Shown piece by piece: positions 33,667 through 47,382 of a stretch of DNA of 64,000 nt (position 1 is its first letter; every line of letters begins with the position of its first letter). The translations under genes and the position numbers were made by a program. Below the pieces are notes generated by a model. The model was not told the origin of the DNA. It saw only the letters and a program-made list of their open reading frames with translations, and made no database searches. The DNA is taken from the NCBI RefSeq assembly GCF_964355755.1, contig NC_092670.1, positions 15,251,201-15,315,200 of the forward strand. The letters run 5' to 3'. The DNA is from Antedon mediterranea (Eukaryota > Echinodermata > Crinoidea > Comatulida > Antedonidae).

Positions 33667-33961
33667 AAAGATGTATAACGCTCTTCTTTTATTTTTGAAC
33701 GAAGGTTTGAATGATAATATACGGAGAGCCGTGTACTGCTGATTGATTATAAAAAAAGCTTCGACCTAATTTTTAAACATAGATGAGATCCGTGTATGAT
33801 TTGTAGAAGCGTTTTTAGCATTCACTCCGTGTGAAAATTGACCAATATCTATCGTCATGGGCATCACCTAGGCATAGAGGAGTTCCTCAAAGCTCCTGAA
33901 TGATCGACCCACTTTTGATCATCGTCTATATTATCATTATTATTATCATCATCATCATTAT

Positions 33962-34195
33962 TTACCACCTCCACCAAGGAGATATATTTAATCGATCGCG
34001 TGTGTTTGTTTGTTTGTTTGTTGGCAGGATTACTCAAAAAGTAATTACAAGATCTTTCCCAAAATGAAAATACAGATAGATATGCGGTCAAGGACCACTC
34101 CATTAAATTTTGGAAGCAATTATTCTGGACCACTTTTTAGAATTATTTTCATACCTGCTAGTGTTAAAAGATAGTACAGAATTTTCCAAAAGCGG
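33962..34195. repeat. Dispersed CCTCCGCC-type repeat, duplicate of 4,648
   Basis: Same order of motifs as the left-unit copy; the leading box has decayed to CCTCCACCAAGGAGAT. Confidence 0.6.
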
Positions 34196-34599
34196 GTGAG
34201 CAAGTAACGAGTAAACTCAAATTGCATTTTCTCGAGAACTACTTGTCTGAAAAACTTTTTTGTTCAAGAGGCAAGAATTATAATTTGTGGTTTGTAATTT
34301 TAAAACATAATTAGATTTAATGTACACGTTTTTCGAGTAGTTTAAAAAAGCTATTTCTTTTCAAATTCATTCGTTTGTTTTTCGGGTTGCTGTTCTATTG
34401 TTAGTCAGCTGAAGATATTGTTAGTTGAAAGGCTGGTTACATAATATAACTATCCCACCAAACTCGCATACTGTACACATGCTTGTAGTGAAATTAGTCT
34501 AAATCACACACAATTTTTCCGGAGACTAAATCTTATGTAGAAGAATGTTACAGTAGGTGGAACTATGCACTCTCGGAGTGGCTTTCTAGTTGTCATTAT

Positions 34600-34687
34600 G
34601 AGTGAGTAGAGCAAAGCGGTTTAAGACAGTGAAACCGTAATACCCTGCCATATTAACATCGGCAAGGTTTCGAGCCTCACTCGCTCC
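34600..34687 (+). repeat. tRNA-like sequence, duplicate of 5,284
   Basis: Same paired GAGTGAG/CTCACTC arms; the B-box region has changed to GGTTTCGAGCC. Confidence 0.4.
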
Positions 34688-36611
34688 ATGGTTCTGGTGG
34701 TAGAACTAGTTTTCTCGTGCACTTTAAAGAATCTAGTACATTTTTCGAGACGAGCTACGACGGTGTGTCATCATGCTTCACTTGTTTGCGCGTTTGTTAG
34801 ATCTGTTTATTGAATATGGATGTCTTGTCTGGTATACCAGTTTTACTAATGAGACTAAACAACTTGAAAGGATCAAAATGAAGCTCCCTGCCCCGTCCCG
34901 TCTTCAGAGGCCATCAATGCTTAGTGCAACATACTTTAATAAAATATAAAAAAAACACCGTCTCCGTTCTCTTTTCTTTTAAAAGTAGCCCCGACTCATA
35001 ATTATAACTTACGCAGATATTTGAAATCTCGTCTGTTGTAACTTCAATCACATATATTTTAGATTGCCGTACAGCTTAATTCAATTGAATTGAACAACTG
35101 GCGTTGCGAGCAAACAGGTCATCACCTTGCACTAAGCATATAGATATATATCTATGCACTAAGAAATGTAGCTCATGCATTCCTAGTTCAAGTGACCGAA
35201 GCTCAATCAAAAGAAATAGTTGAAAGTATTTTTTTAGAATTATGATTGAAAATGGTTAAAAATATTAAAATATGTTTGTTTTATTTGTTTGGCTTATAAT
35301 TTACTTTTTCAAAAAAGGGAAGAAGACAATGATAACAAAATACCATTTCTGATCCGAACCTATTCATTTTAACATAAATATAAATATGGGCATTCTGAAC
35401 AATTTGATACTATCAATACTATTTTATGTCAACCTGTTTTGGGATGGGACATCATTTAAAATTGAGATCCTAATATGTCAAAATTCCTACTTTCGGTCAT
35501 TGTTTGCAAAAGGAAACTGCTATTAGAGTGAATATAAAAATTCATAAGAGTACGTTCTTTGGCACCCAAATTATATTTCTACATCTGTTAATTATCGAGA
35601 ACTGCAAATGTACCAAAATACGGGAACAATTTTGTAAAAATTGTAAATGAAATTACGTCAAAGGTCAAAACTATAATTTCCTGTAAATGTTGGCCAAACT
35701 GTCGCATTACCATATCAATGTGGGTATTCTGCATAATTTCGAAACTAAAGCTTCGATGCCATACCGGTTATTGAGCTATGGATCCCATTTAAAGGTAATA
35801 TATCAAAAGTCCTACTTTCGGTCATGTACTACAAAAAACTTTCTGAGTACTTTGGTACAAAAATTGTATTTCTTCTAGTCCCTGAGAAATGAAAATGAAT
35901 TACTTAACATAGGCCTACTTAAATCCAACATGGCCGACTAAATGGGTAAAAACTTGATCTGGTAAATAGACATACTTGGGAATGGAAAAAAAACAATATT
36001 TAAAATATATACCTCAGGAGTGCATGGGAACCCACATTTCCTACTAGACTAACAGTAGTAGTACAATAAAAATAGTTTAAAATATCAAGAACCGTCGATA
36101 CACTAGACTGCTATTAAAGATGACATTTTATTTTTATTTATTTATTATTGTTTACCCTTTTTTCGTTTCAACATTTTTAAACGCAGAAGAAATACTGTAT
36201 TTGTTATATATATCGGTATATCTTACTGAAATATCAACCATGTTTTACTGTTTGTTATTCATAGTTAAATACAGCTTATAAGAGTGTAATAAAAAAGGAA
36301 ACGGATTGAAATTAACCAAATTGCTCAAAAGCCAGAGCTTCCGGGGAATTAATAAATGTCACAATCAACATCTTCGTAACCTTAATTTCGATTTTACCTG
36401 CTCTCATTATACACTAGAAACTATTTACGTCTTCATTCATAATGAACGGGCACAATTTGTTTTCACAATTGGCAGCGAATTCTAGGTCCAAACAGTATAT
36501 ATGTGTCGTCAGTCGTAGGTTGCCGAAAATCGTGTTAATCCATATCATTTTCATTGCATTATGTAAATTCAGAAAAAAAACCAAAAAATAACATTTAAAC
36601 TTTGTAAAACA

Positions 36612-36617
36612 TTTATT
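36612..36617 (-). terminator. Polyadenylation signal of copy B
   Basis: AATAAA on the minus strand about 65 nt past the stop codon, as in copy A. Confidence 0.6.
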
Positions 36618-36681
36618 TCAGTAAACAGAAGTCATCGGTTATAGGTTATTTATCATTGATCTTTTGGATTTGATTCATATG

Positions 36682-39600
36682 TTACATTCTAAATGTCATA
36701 AAGGTATCGATTTCCTCTTCAAACGTGCTGATACTTCGCCGACGTCTGGAGCAGTTACCACGCTTGATCTCAGCACAACGTGAACTACTTGCTTCAGGTT
36801 TACACGATACCATCTTACATTTCAAAAATACCTAGACAAAAAACAAATGTTGTATGAATAAATAGCAAATCTCAACAGTCTCGAATAATACAGTATTAGA
36901 AAATATCAATGCAATAGTATTTTTTTGTTATGTAATATAACATCCCACTACCCCACACTCTCTCTTTGATTATGGGTTAGTTGCAATATAAAGTGTTTGA
37001 TGATAGGTCAGTTTTCATAACAGTAAATGTCATCACTATTTTTAAACAAAGACTCTTACCTCGTTAGTTAAGCCATATTGCAGGAATCCAAATGATTTAA
37101 TAGAGAAGCGGTGATCCAAGCCAGAAGGAATAAAACTGACGGATGAGTCTACACCACACCTAAATAATCAAGAAAGAAGATCATTACTTTAATTATAGAA
37201 GTCATAGTCATATATACTTTATTGTCCATTTAAAAAACAGAAATGTGATTTGAAAACTGGCAAAATATAAAAATATAAAATACAATTTACAAAAACACAC
37301 ACAAAAAGTTAAGAGGCTAAAAATTGTTAAAATTAGATAAAAATTATCGGTTACATTTTACCTTTGTACGAGTTATATAAGTGTATAGCATTAGGTACAA
37401 ACGAGCACCTAAACCGTTTTGTTTTGGTATTAAGTGCACGTAGTCTTATGCCAGAATTCATGAGAGCAAATTGTTTGTGAAGAGGATGTGTTTCATCATC
37501 AATGATACTTTTTACTTTTTTTAACACATTTTCTTTATACAAGGATTCAACATCAGGTAAGTGCTCTCCTACTAGTCTAATTGCTCTATTTCCTATTCGA
37601 TTAAGTTTAATTTTATCTTTTTGCATTGTATTACCATAAAAACAAACATTACAAAAAAGTATTACACTGAGAATTACAGAGTTATAAAACAATTTAAGTA
37701 TAGTTTTGTCAATTTGTAGGTACTTCATTTTTCTTAAAATAAACATCCTTTGGTTGGCTTTGCATGTGGCTTTATTTACATTATTTATCCAATTTAGCTT
37801 ATTGTCAATTATACAACCCAGATATTTGTACTCATTTACTACTTCAATCTCATTTTCATTTATAATCAGAGGTTCTAAGGGTTCTTTAATTTTCCTAAAA
37901 TCAATTTGCATTTCTTTTGTTTTCTTTATGTTTAGTTTCAGGTTGTTATTGCAGCACCAGTGATAAAAATCACATCCTAGTTGTCTATAGCTTGTTTCAT
38001 CATTGCCAGTAATGTATCCAGTGATGACTGTGTCATCTGCATATTTTACTATACAACATTCATTTGAATTGGCTCTGAAACTGCTGGTGAACAGTGAAAA
38101 CAACATTGGGGAGATAACAGACCCTTGTGGCGTGCCAATGCTAACAGAATAATGTGTTCTTATGCACTGTTGAAAATCAAAGTCTTGTCCTGTGTCTTTT
38201 TGTAATTCATTACAAAAAAATATGAAAATTGTTCAACAGAATTCCACAATGGGACACGCAGGGGAAGTTCACGTAAAGAAAATTACATGCCAGAGATGTC
38301 CAAATAATTATCAAGTCAAATGAAATCAAAATCTTCTTTCTTGTATTACAATTATAATACAATTAATATTCAGTAATAGTATAGTTAATAGATAATAATT
38401 ATCTGAAAAAATATATAATACATAATAAGCTAAATGAGTAAAAAATATGAAGACAATTGTAGTAAAAGTATATAAATATAAACACCTTACCCGTTTTCAA
38501 TGAATGTGTATTTCTTGTCATTCTCTGTGCATGTTCCAAATTTAGCCATTGCTTTGCAGCTTTCAATGGCAACGTCCTTCGAAGATGTGCTCTGCGCAGA
38601 AAAGTACAAGGTTTCTTTGAGTTCAACTGATGCAGTTCCAGTGATGTCTGTTCTGTAACTTGAGTCTTCATACATCTTAAGATAAGTCTTAAACTCTCCA
38701 GTTGCTTTGTATTTTTCGGGTTTTACTGCTGCCACTGGTTTGAAGAATACGTCATTAACCTTAAGTCCTCTCATTTCACAAATAATTTGCATCTCAACCT
38801 TATGCTTTGCTCGGGTTACTGGTGCACCTGGGAAGATTGGTTTCGGGTCGTCTCTGATTGTGTTGTAGAATTTAGTTTTCGATTTTGATGAACGCTTGAA
38901 AAAAAAGCAAACTGAATATACAGACATGTTTTAAATACATGTATTCCTAATAACATAACTTATACATGTATATAGATATAACTATATCAACTAAAGACAG
39001 AGTTAAGTTCAATTGACGTCGATTTAAAAAAAAGGAAGCTAAGTAGATTCAATATTTTTACGCAATGGCCAATAAAAGACTGTACGCGTAACATATTACA
39101 GCATTTTGATTGAAAACTAAATATATTGAAATTAAACGTGTATTTCACCAATAAATGCATTACAAGTTGACGCATTCCAATGAGTTTTAGTCCTCTATTA
39201 TTGTTGCTCTTTTGGTGCTCCATAGATACAGAAATATTGAACAACTATTATTACTATCTACTAAATATTTTTTTATTTTACGTATCTCCTCCAAAACCAC
39301 TGAACGGTACGTGCTCACATTTGGCACACAGATGTTTATTGATGGACTGCACACGATAGGCTATGTCACTTTCCTGAATTCTAAGGAGAAACGCTAAAAA
39401 AGGCAAAAAATATCAGTAATTTGACGTCTCAGCGACCGTGTTACGTCACTGTAAAAATTACGCAACCTCCTCTTTGTGTACCGCCATGGCCGGATGGGTC
39501 TACAAATACCATGCCAGGCCGCCAAAACACCACTCTTTAGTCAACCGTATCTAATGATCACGTCGTTGAAGTTAATTATACACATAGTTTGAACAGAATG

Positions 39601-42600
39601 ATTTTTGTAAATCATGGTATGGCTCAGTAAGTAAATCGCCGTGACCATTGATATCAATGTTTAGTACGTTTGAGTTCGAATCCGCGACATGCTTAAATCT
39701 AAAAATCAAAACTAGACCTCAATCTAATAATCTAATTACAAAACTAGCAAAACGGATATGAAACCTGACACACAAAAAGCAAAATATAATAAGCCATGAA
39801 ATTTAAAAAAATGTAAATGAACAGAAAAACATTCTGACAAACAAAATATCACAACGAAAAATACATTTGAAATATAGTTTGGTATTTTATAGGCCTACTT
39901 TCGTTAGTGTCCGCGCGCATCATCTTATGCATTTTTTGTGTTGATTTCAAGACCGTGGCTGTGGTTTTAGAGGCTGTGGTTTTATTATGCCAACATCTCA
40001 ATTCTATAAATTATCAATTCATATCATTGAAATGTTTTCAACTGCCAACTGATTATCAGAGTTCAACCTGCCTCTCATGTACAACGTTGTTACTTTATGA
40101 TGCGCACCCTAGATTAATATTCACACCGCACAATTTTTAGCGACTTCCATTTTCATAAAGTCCCATATCCAGTACTGCTTTCATTTTGTAGCTCATAGTT
40201 ACTTAAAAGTGAAGGAATACTTGGTGTATAACAAAATCCATCGCTTTTTATGAGGGAAGAGTGAATCTTCATAAAGTAATAACCCAAATTTGGAGTCAAA
40301 ATGCAAGGCAGGGAACTAGCGCCGCCGGGGCCTAATAGTACGTACGTGGACAACAATGAAAATCGTTCGTACTACCTAGCCTACTAAAACAGGAATATTG
40401 TATGATTATACCAATTATTATTATATATTATTATTGATTACTTTATTTTATACATAGGCCTGGCACTTTGTCAACACTCCTCATATGGAAGATACAGGCA
40501 ACTCAGATTTTAATATAGCCTACTATAAGCTTTTGTGACGTGACCATATCAATTTTCCTGAAATTCAATAGGCATGTTCTATAAGAATATAATTTTATTA
40601 AACCGACAAATTCAGAATGATAACTTCAAAATTGTAGACGCTATCGTGCTAACAAACAAACAAAGCAAGTACTATTTCACCAAGTAAAAATCAGCATATT
40701 TTTTACCTTGATGATGGTTCCACACTCGTCATAACCAAACTCAATCGTGTAGTACATTGGGTCATTATCCTGAATTCTGCATCTTGTGTCGTGAAGGTGA
40801 AGCTCACTTGCTGGAATGTTATTCACGTACGTTTTAGGAATGCGGACATTTATGTATGATTCTCCGCATTCTACTTCTGGTTCTGGTGGCTTAGCTATAA
40901 AAAATGAGAAATATAACATTGAATAATAAAAGATAGGGGACTAATACATTTTCAGATTTAGGCCTATATTTGGAAATATTATACCTACGTACAATATAAC
41001 AAGATCCTTTGGATTGCATAGTTTGCAAGAAGTAGTTTATACAACCGTTTATACAACTTTTAGTATTAAAGTATTATGTATGTAAATTACAAGTGAGTGT
41101 AGGCCTACTTACCGATTTCAAAGCCATACATCCGTTCATCATTGACAGCCTTGGTACTCAAGCCACATGGAGTTGTCCAGACTCGCTCACTAAAACCTGC
41201 CTCAACTTTTACAAGATAATCTTTGCCTCCTTCTAGACCAGTAGGTGCAGGGTATTGGACAATCGTTGGATCACTTTTTGGGAACCTTACTACATCTTCA
41301 ACAGCATTATACTTGGTAATTATATTCTTTTTCGAGTCTAAGATTTTGATGTGTGAATTGTTTGTTGGACGTTGAACCTATAAGTAAAATAATATATTGG
41401 CGTATCTTATTCTGGTCGAGATTTTATAGGCCTACTGGCTTTATTTTCTACCGCCATGCCCGACTTCTCCGCGGTATATTATGGCGTTTCGTGATCTCAT
41501 TACAACGAGTACAACGTAACAACATCAAATGAAATTAATATGTACTTTATTCAAAAGAACGATGGCCTCTTACATGTAGTATTCACTGATCCATCAAAAC
41601 TGAACAATGGGTACCCAGTTTGCTATGCATTGAACCTACGTCATGTCATAGTAAAGAGCGCCGCCGTACCAATACGTCAGATTTAACTGTGATTACTGTA
41701 TACTTACGGGTCCATCAAATGTAATTGTCCAAAGTTCCTCTGTTCCCTCGTACACGGAGTTGGCCACTGGGGTTGATTGGTTTAGTAGAATTACAGGTGG
41801 AGCTTGTGTATTTTCTAAATTATTGAAACGACCATCGGCTAAACCAACAACAATGTAAAAAACAGCGATAATAAACAATAAACGAGTTTTTGTTTACATA
41901 TTTCAGATATCTTCATGGTAAAATGTCAAATACCCGAAAAGACGAAATATATTTTTTTTATACATTCTTATATGCAAAATGGCTTAAGGCTTTAAAGCAC
42001 AGATATACCGCAGTTAGAGACGCAGTCAAATATTGTCAAAATACATAATTTTTGCCAAAAAGGTGACGGTGCACTGCCATTTACCGTACAAACACAAGAT
42101 GCTCTACAAAAAGTATTGCATTAGGTATTTGGGAGTGAAATTGAACATGTCGTGAGAATATACCTAATAGCGTTTAAAACCAGTAATCATGAATCAATAG
42201 AAAAGGATCCAAACCCCCAAGTTACAACTCTACTAAATGAATCAATAAAGAAAACATTGGAACAACCCGCTGATGGAATTCTAAGCAGGGTAGTATCATC
42301 TGGTCACCTAAGTGAGCGAGTTGGTTGATCAGATTTAATAATTAAGAATACTCAGATAATAAATGATAAAATGATAAACACGTAACATAAAACACAAATG
42401 ATAATGTGAACTTACCTGATACAATCAAACGTCCAGACATAGGATCATTCTGAACACTGCAAATCAATTAAAAGTATTTTTATATAGAATGATTTAAAAT
42501 GAAACTACATAATATAGACCAACATTAATTTATTGATTTATTCACTGCAAAAGTTTTAAAAAATGCGCATGCGTTGTGACGTTTTTATTCCACTTACCCA

Positions 42601-45600
42601 TTATCATCAGTAGCTGTGAAACTGAAAACATAGGTACCTTCTTTTTTAGGTTTGAAGGAAAGTTTGACTTTGACAACCTCCTGGTCTGGTTTTGAACCGC
42701 TGACGTATGTCATTTCCATTCCACTTGGATAACTGCCTTGGATTTCAGTTATACTGAAATTAAATTAAGATCAACATTATTGAGGCATATGCAAATTTCA
42801 GAGTTATTCCAAGACCACGATGTCCAAATGGAGTGGACAAACTTGCACAGACAATAAACCCATTGGGAATTACTACTTAAAACAACAGACCCTTTGGACC
42901 TAACATTAGGTCCTTTGGACCTAACTCCTAGATCAGTAAAAGTCTTCCATTGAATACCTAAATTTAAGTTTCAATATATTAACCTCTATTTGACCTGTTT
43001 TTTTTATTTCTTCATTCCTAAAATGTTTATATCTACCAAGATATCTTATACTCTCTATATTGTCAAAGTACTCTCATGACAATTTACAACCCCACTCGCA
43101 GAGAGTTGTAATAAGACTTTGTTTATGAAGAGCATATTGTATTATGTTTGACTTGTGAATGAGATTGCCATCTTTAAGAAGGATAGTGAATGAATTTTCT
43201 TATGGTTATCTTGCAATTTGCTTAAATATATAAAAACAAAACAAAACTTGTTGCCCGAAATCTCTACTAATCTTTCTGGCTATTTCACTTTATCGTTTTG
43301 ACAAACATTTACATACGTTGATGCATCAGAGCCATTTTGTATTGAAGCAGTAACGAAACTGTTCCAAGTTTTTCCAGGAGCAATTATGCTACAATTTTCT
43401 AGATCAATCCTTGGTCCTACACATGATCCGGCTGGTGAAGAAATGTAATTTTATAATAATACATTTTTATATAATAAATTAAAATAATAAGCCTACATTG
43501 ATTATGAACGCATTGACCAATCACAATTTAGATGATTTCTATGACGTCATGATTGGTCAAATTAGTTGCGACGCACTTAGGTCCTTGTGTTTCGTCCAAC
43601 AATGGGACACTACTGTAGCTTTTCTATTCCATAATATTTTAGAGACTTTTCAATTGTAGACACCACTGACATTATTTTTGCATGAGCTCTTTAAAAAAAT
43701 TCAAATTCAGAGACAGTGTTTGAGATTTTCCCTCGGATGACACTACCATCAGTTTAGGAGTGTATAGTCAGTGAAACCGTAACCCAACTAGATTTAAACT
43801 TACGTGCAGTTACGTCAAGAAGAAATTGGAATGGAACTGTGCTCTTAGCTTTCCTGTAAGTTTTATCTGGAAAATCTTCGATCATTACAGAAGCGCCATA
43901 CCACCCTTGTAAATCATCTTCTCCGGTAATAAACTTGATCTTGCAATCTTTCTAAAATAAGTAAACAATTTAATTTAAAAGTCATGTTTACATTCTATAC
44001 TGATAACTTACTGCTAAACGCTTTTGATTGGTTTAACTTTTCCATAACTTTTCGAACGCAACAATCTCGAAAACCATACATACCTGATAAAGTTTTGTCA
44101 ATGATGTTGCTTGTCCACATACACGGCGAACATCGCTACTATCTCGACCCTCTGGACATTCGTCGTTACTTGCCCATCGACATTTTGTCGGGTCTCCGTT
44201 TATATCAATGGCTGAAAGATTAAGATGATGAAATTAGTGTGTTGAAATATTAAGCATAACCGTTATCTTGTTCTAAAGGACACGTTTATCTTCAAACGAG
44301 AGGACAAATTGTTCCTTTTTTTTTGTAAGTTATATCATTGTTTCTACTAGAGGCAATACTACTATAACTTACGGTTAAGGTCGATAAGTCTCTTGCAACC
44401 ATGTCTGACTCTATACACTGGTAAACCGGCTGTAACTCTTGGAGAGTCGTTTTTTATTGAAGTGTCAACTTTAGTTAAAAGTGACCAACACTTTCCAGCA
44501 CCGTAATTTTCAAGCTTAATCCAGCTACTGTCGGAACACATGCCAGTTGTCTTAAATCTATAAAAAAACAAAAAACAAAAGTATATTTAATTATTTTACA
44601 TCAAAGTCAATACTATATTATTATAATAATATCAAAATGTTTAGAAAGTCTTCTCAACGTACTTAATGTATATACAGTAGGACAAACATCTGATCAATTG
44701 CTCAACTCCTTATAGAAAAGATAATGCATAGTATGTAATTGCAATCGTCAATGTCAACATGAATATTATTAACAATGAACTTTCTATTTCCAACAAGATT
44801 GGATAGATGTAAACTAAAAGATCAAGTCAAGTTAATAAAAAAAGTACTTACGCCATAATGAATTCTTTACGGTCTGCCGTATAATCTACGTATCCATCTA
44901 GAAGACTCCATCCCATTTCTTGTGAAATTGAAGTACATTTAAGTTTTAGTGGGGTTAGGATGGTCTGGTTGGTACCACAATCAATACATGTTAAAGCAAG
45001 AAGTTTTTCGGCAATCAGGTTTTCTCCTACTTTGTTGCAATAGTATTCTGGGTAAGAGTCAATCAACTGGAAAGATAGACGCCAGAAAACACGTACCTAT
45101 TGAAAACAAATTCACAACATGTCAGGAATTATTAGAGCAAACAAAAATAATAATTTTAGACGCAACGACATAGGCGTATCACAAGTAATTTGACCAATCA
45201 CAATGTGATGGAGCATCCGAATTGTCGATTGTGATTGGTTAAATAACATGTGTTTATACTATATTAACATTTATAAAACATAAGAACATGAATATTTAAC
45301 GCCAACAGAAGTAACATCGAACTAAGATTATAAATAATAACGATATCGATTGTTCAAATCATACATACTGTTAACTTTTATATCGATTCTTGTTTTATTC
45401 ATTCATCAATGGCCCGAATACAATAATAGATAATAATACGAATAGTTTTTACATTTTTTTTATCTTTTGTGGTTCACCACTTAATTTCTAAACATTTTAA
45501 GTAGTATAACAGCAAAATATTTAGTTCTCGTTTTACGCGAAAAGGCAAATCTTACCAGGTCACAATTATTAATGGGCAATGGATATACAATGAAACGAAC

Positions 45601-45751
45601 TACACAAATTAGGCCTGTTATTGAGTTTGAAAGAAAATCAAGGTACCTTTGCTTTTCCGAGTCTTTCATAGTAAAACGTACCACCACGGTAGTGAGTAGC
45701 GCACACCTCAGCTACCATCAACGCCATCGAAAAGAGAACCAAACTTCTCAT
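36682..45751 (-). CDS. Copy B: secreted HYRGG-module / ZP-domain protein, 14 coding exons, 786 aa
   Basis: Exons in transcription order: 45647-45751, 44852-45096, 44373-44557, 44084-44211, 43804-43951, 43317-43431, 42598-42753, 42416-42456, 41708-41838, 41113-41377, 40707-40894, 38491-38894, 37060-37159, 36682-36831. Lengths and phases equal those of copy A. From E3 to E14 I see only three residue differences from A: A-to-B N/S in E4 (RWANN/RWASN), L/P in E10 (SDLTI/SDPTI) and D/G in E11 (EFDYDEC/EFGYDEC). At the latter two, copy C shares the B residue. E2 differs strongly in its first half (SFQLIDSYPEYYCNKVGENL). Intron 1 is only 550 bp. A TATA box and non-coding exon are present, so this copy looks intact and expressible. 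Role as for copy A. Confidence 0.87.
37203..38280 (-). mobile_element. 5'-truncated LINE RT fragment, duplicate of 7,895-8,970
   Basis: The open frame 38106-37351 is identical in protein sequence to the left-unit copy, with the same YADDT motif. One upstream in-frame stop in the left copy is a sense codon here (near 38,190), so this copy is slightly better preserved. Confidence 0.75.
39612..39691 (+). repeat. tRNA-derived SINE-like sequence, duplicate of 10,301
   Basis: Same A box (39620-39631) and B box (39672-39683), in intron 11 of copy B. Confidence 0.5.
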
Positions 45752-46294
45752 GATTACCTGTCAAAAGAAACCAATAAACTCGTGTTATGCTTACCAAGAA
45801 TGAACCAGGAGAATGCGATGAATTCTACCTTAAATCCGAGACTTCAATTCAATTGAATTAATGTCTCATCCTAATAGTTATTAGTACAGTCAGTCCGAAT
45901 TGGAAATTCTGATGTTATGTATGCAACATTCAAATACTCGATTTGATCAGGGAAGAGTGAAATTACAATTTTAAGAATTGACATTTAATTTCAATCTTCC
46001 CTGATTTGATTGATTTGCACTGAATATAATACAATACACAGTAAAAATGTAATTAACATTTAAAAGTACTTAAAATTATTTTCATTTCATAATATAATTA
46101 TTATACGGTACATTACTACTATTTCTTTTTTATTGAATCTACTTTATGTAAAACATCTTATTATATAAAAGTCATAGAAATGCAAAGATAGTCCATGAAA
46201 GTCAATAGTTAAAAGGGACTGAGGTCCTTTTGAAAATATAACAGAATTAAAACAGAAGACAAACAAAACCATAGAAATTGAAGGAACAACTTAC

Positions 46295-46373
46295 TGATTT
46301 GTTGAAACCGTTACCTCCTGTACCTCACAAACTCTGCAACTGCTGTAGGTGAAATACATATGTTCTTTATATA
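46295..46373 (-). promoter_or_regulatory. TATA box and 5' non-coding exon of copy B
   Basis: TATATAAAG on the minus strand (46365-46373), then a leader sharing GTTTCAACAAATCA-type sequence with copy 0 and ending at a GTAAG donor (exon end 46295). The splice would join the CAG acceptor at 45758-45759 before the ATG exon. Confidence 0.6.
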
Positions 46374-47370
46374 CAATTTATACATTGGTCCATAGGTCAT
46401 TTAATTCGGTCACGTAATTGAACAAGTAATTAAAAGTACAATCAATTTATCAATTATGTTCTGCTTCATATACTTAGGAGGCCTAAATCGATTTTACAGA
46501 ACAATAGTTATTAAATAAAATATTGAAATTAACTTATTATTAACTAAAATTCAAATTACTTTGGAGGTTAACACATATGGAATAATTATTATTTGAGGTC
46601 ACATAATAAAAAAACTCTTTACAATAACAACTGAATTCCTAGAAAGTAGACTCACAATGGTCTCCTTTCGAAAGATACTATAATAAACTGCGGTAATCTG
46701 CAGTTTCTTTTGTCCTACATTAGCCTTTCTCCCTCTGTAGGCGTACACTATAAATTGACAAAATACAAAGCCCTTCTTCTGCAAGTCAGTTGTCTGCCAG
46801 AATTGGTAATACTTTAGCTTCTCATTCTTGAAGTCAATGGTTCGGCTTGTATTTTTAACTTAACGAATCAATTATGGTAAGGTTCCATGAGATTTTACGT
46901 CGTTGATTGTTTTCTTCTGTTCCATACATTATTGTCACAAACACACTGGTACCAAAGATCAAGATACTTCGAAAAAAAAAAACGCGTTTTGAAAAACATT
47001 TTTCGTTGAAAGGATATTAAAAAGGAATTGCGTTGATTTTTACGTTTTGAATTGATTTTTACGATTTGCGGCTTTACACGTTTCGAAGAATATTTCGTTA
47101 TAAAAATATTTACGTATTGCGTTGATTTTATGATTTGCGGCTATACACGCGTATGGAAAGGATGTTTTTATGTTATTCGAAATCATTTTACTCGTAAATT
47201 ATTTACTATTTTCGTTCATAATAATTGTTTACCATTTTCGTTTTGGTTGATATGAATTACTTTTAAAACAAAGAAAATTCTTTAAAACATATATGTGCTA
47301 TCATTTACTGTATTTTTTTTTATAATACGACAAATATTAAGAGTACAGTCATCTAATTATAGTATCGTCG
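46374..47370. other. Spacer between copies B and C
   Basis: No supported gene. At about 47,030-47,150 a phrase like GTTGATTTTACG / GATTTGCGGCT / TACACG occurs twice in loose tandem. The rest is AT-rich. Confidence 0.5.
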
Positions 47371-47376
47371 TTTATT
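47371..47376 (-). terminator. Polyadenylation signal of copy C
   Basis: AATAAA on the minus strand only 7 nt past the TAG stop at 47383-47385. Confidence 0.5.
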
Positions 47377-47382
47377 GAATTC

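Larger units (their letters stand above)
32882..44950. repeat. Segmental duplication unit, right copy (contains most of gene B)
   Basis: Near-identical partner of 3,567-15,640, with the same order of foldback MITE, CCTCCGCC repeat, tRNA-like sequence, LINE fragment and exons. Differences are isolated substitutions and small indels. Confidence 0.85.
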
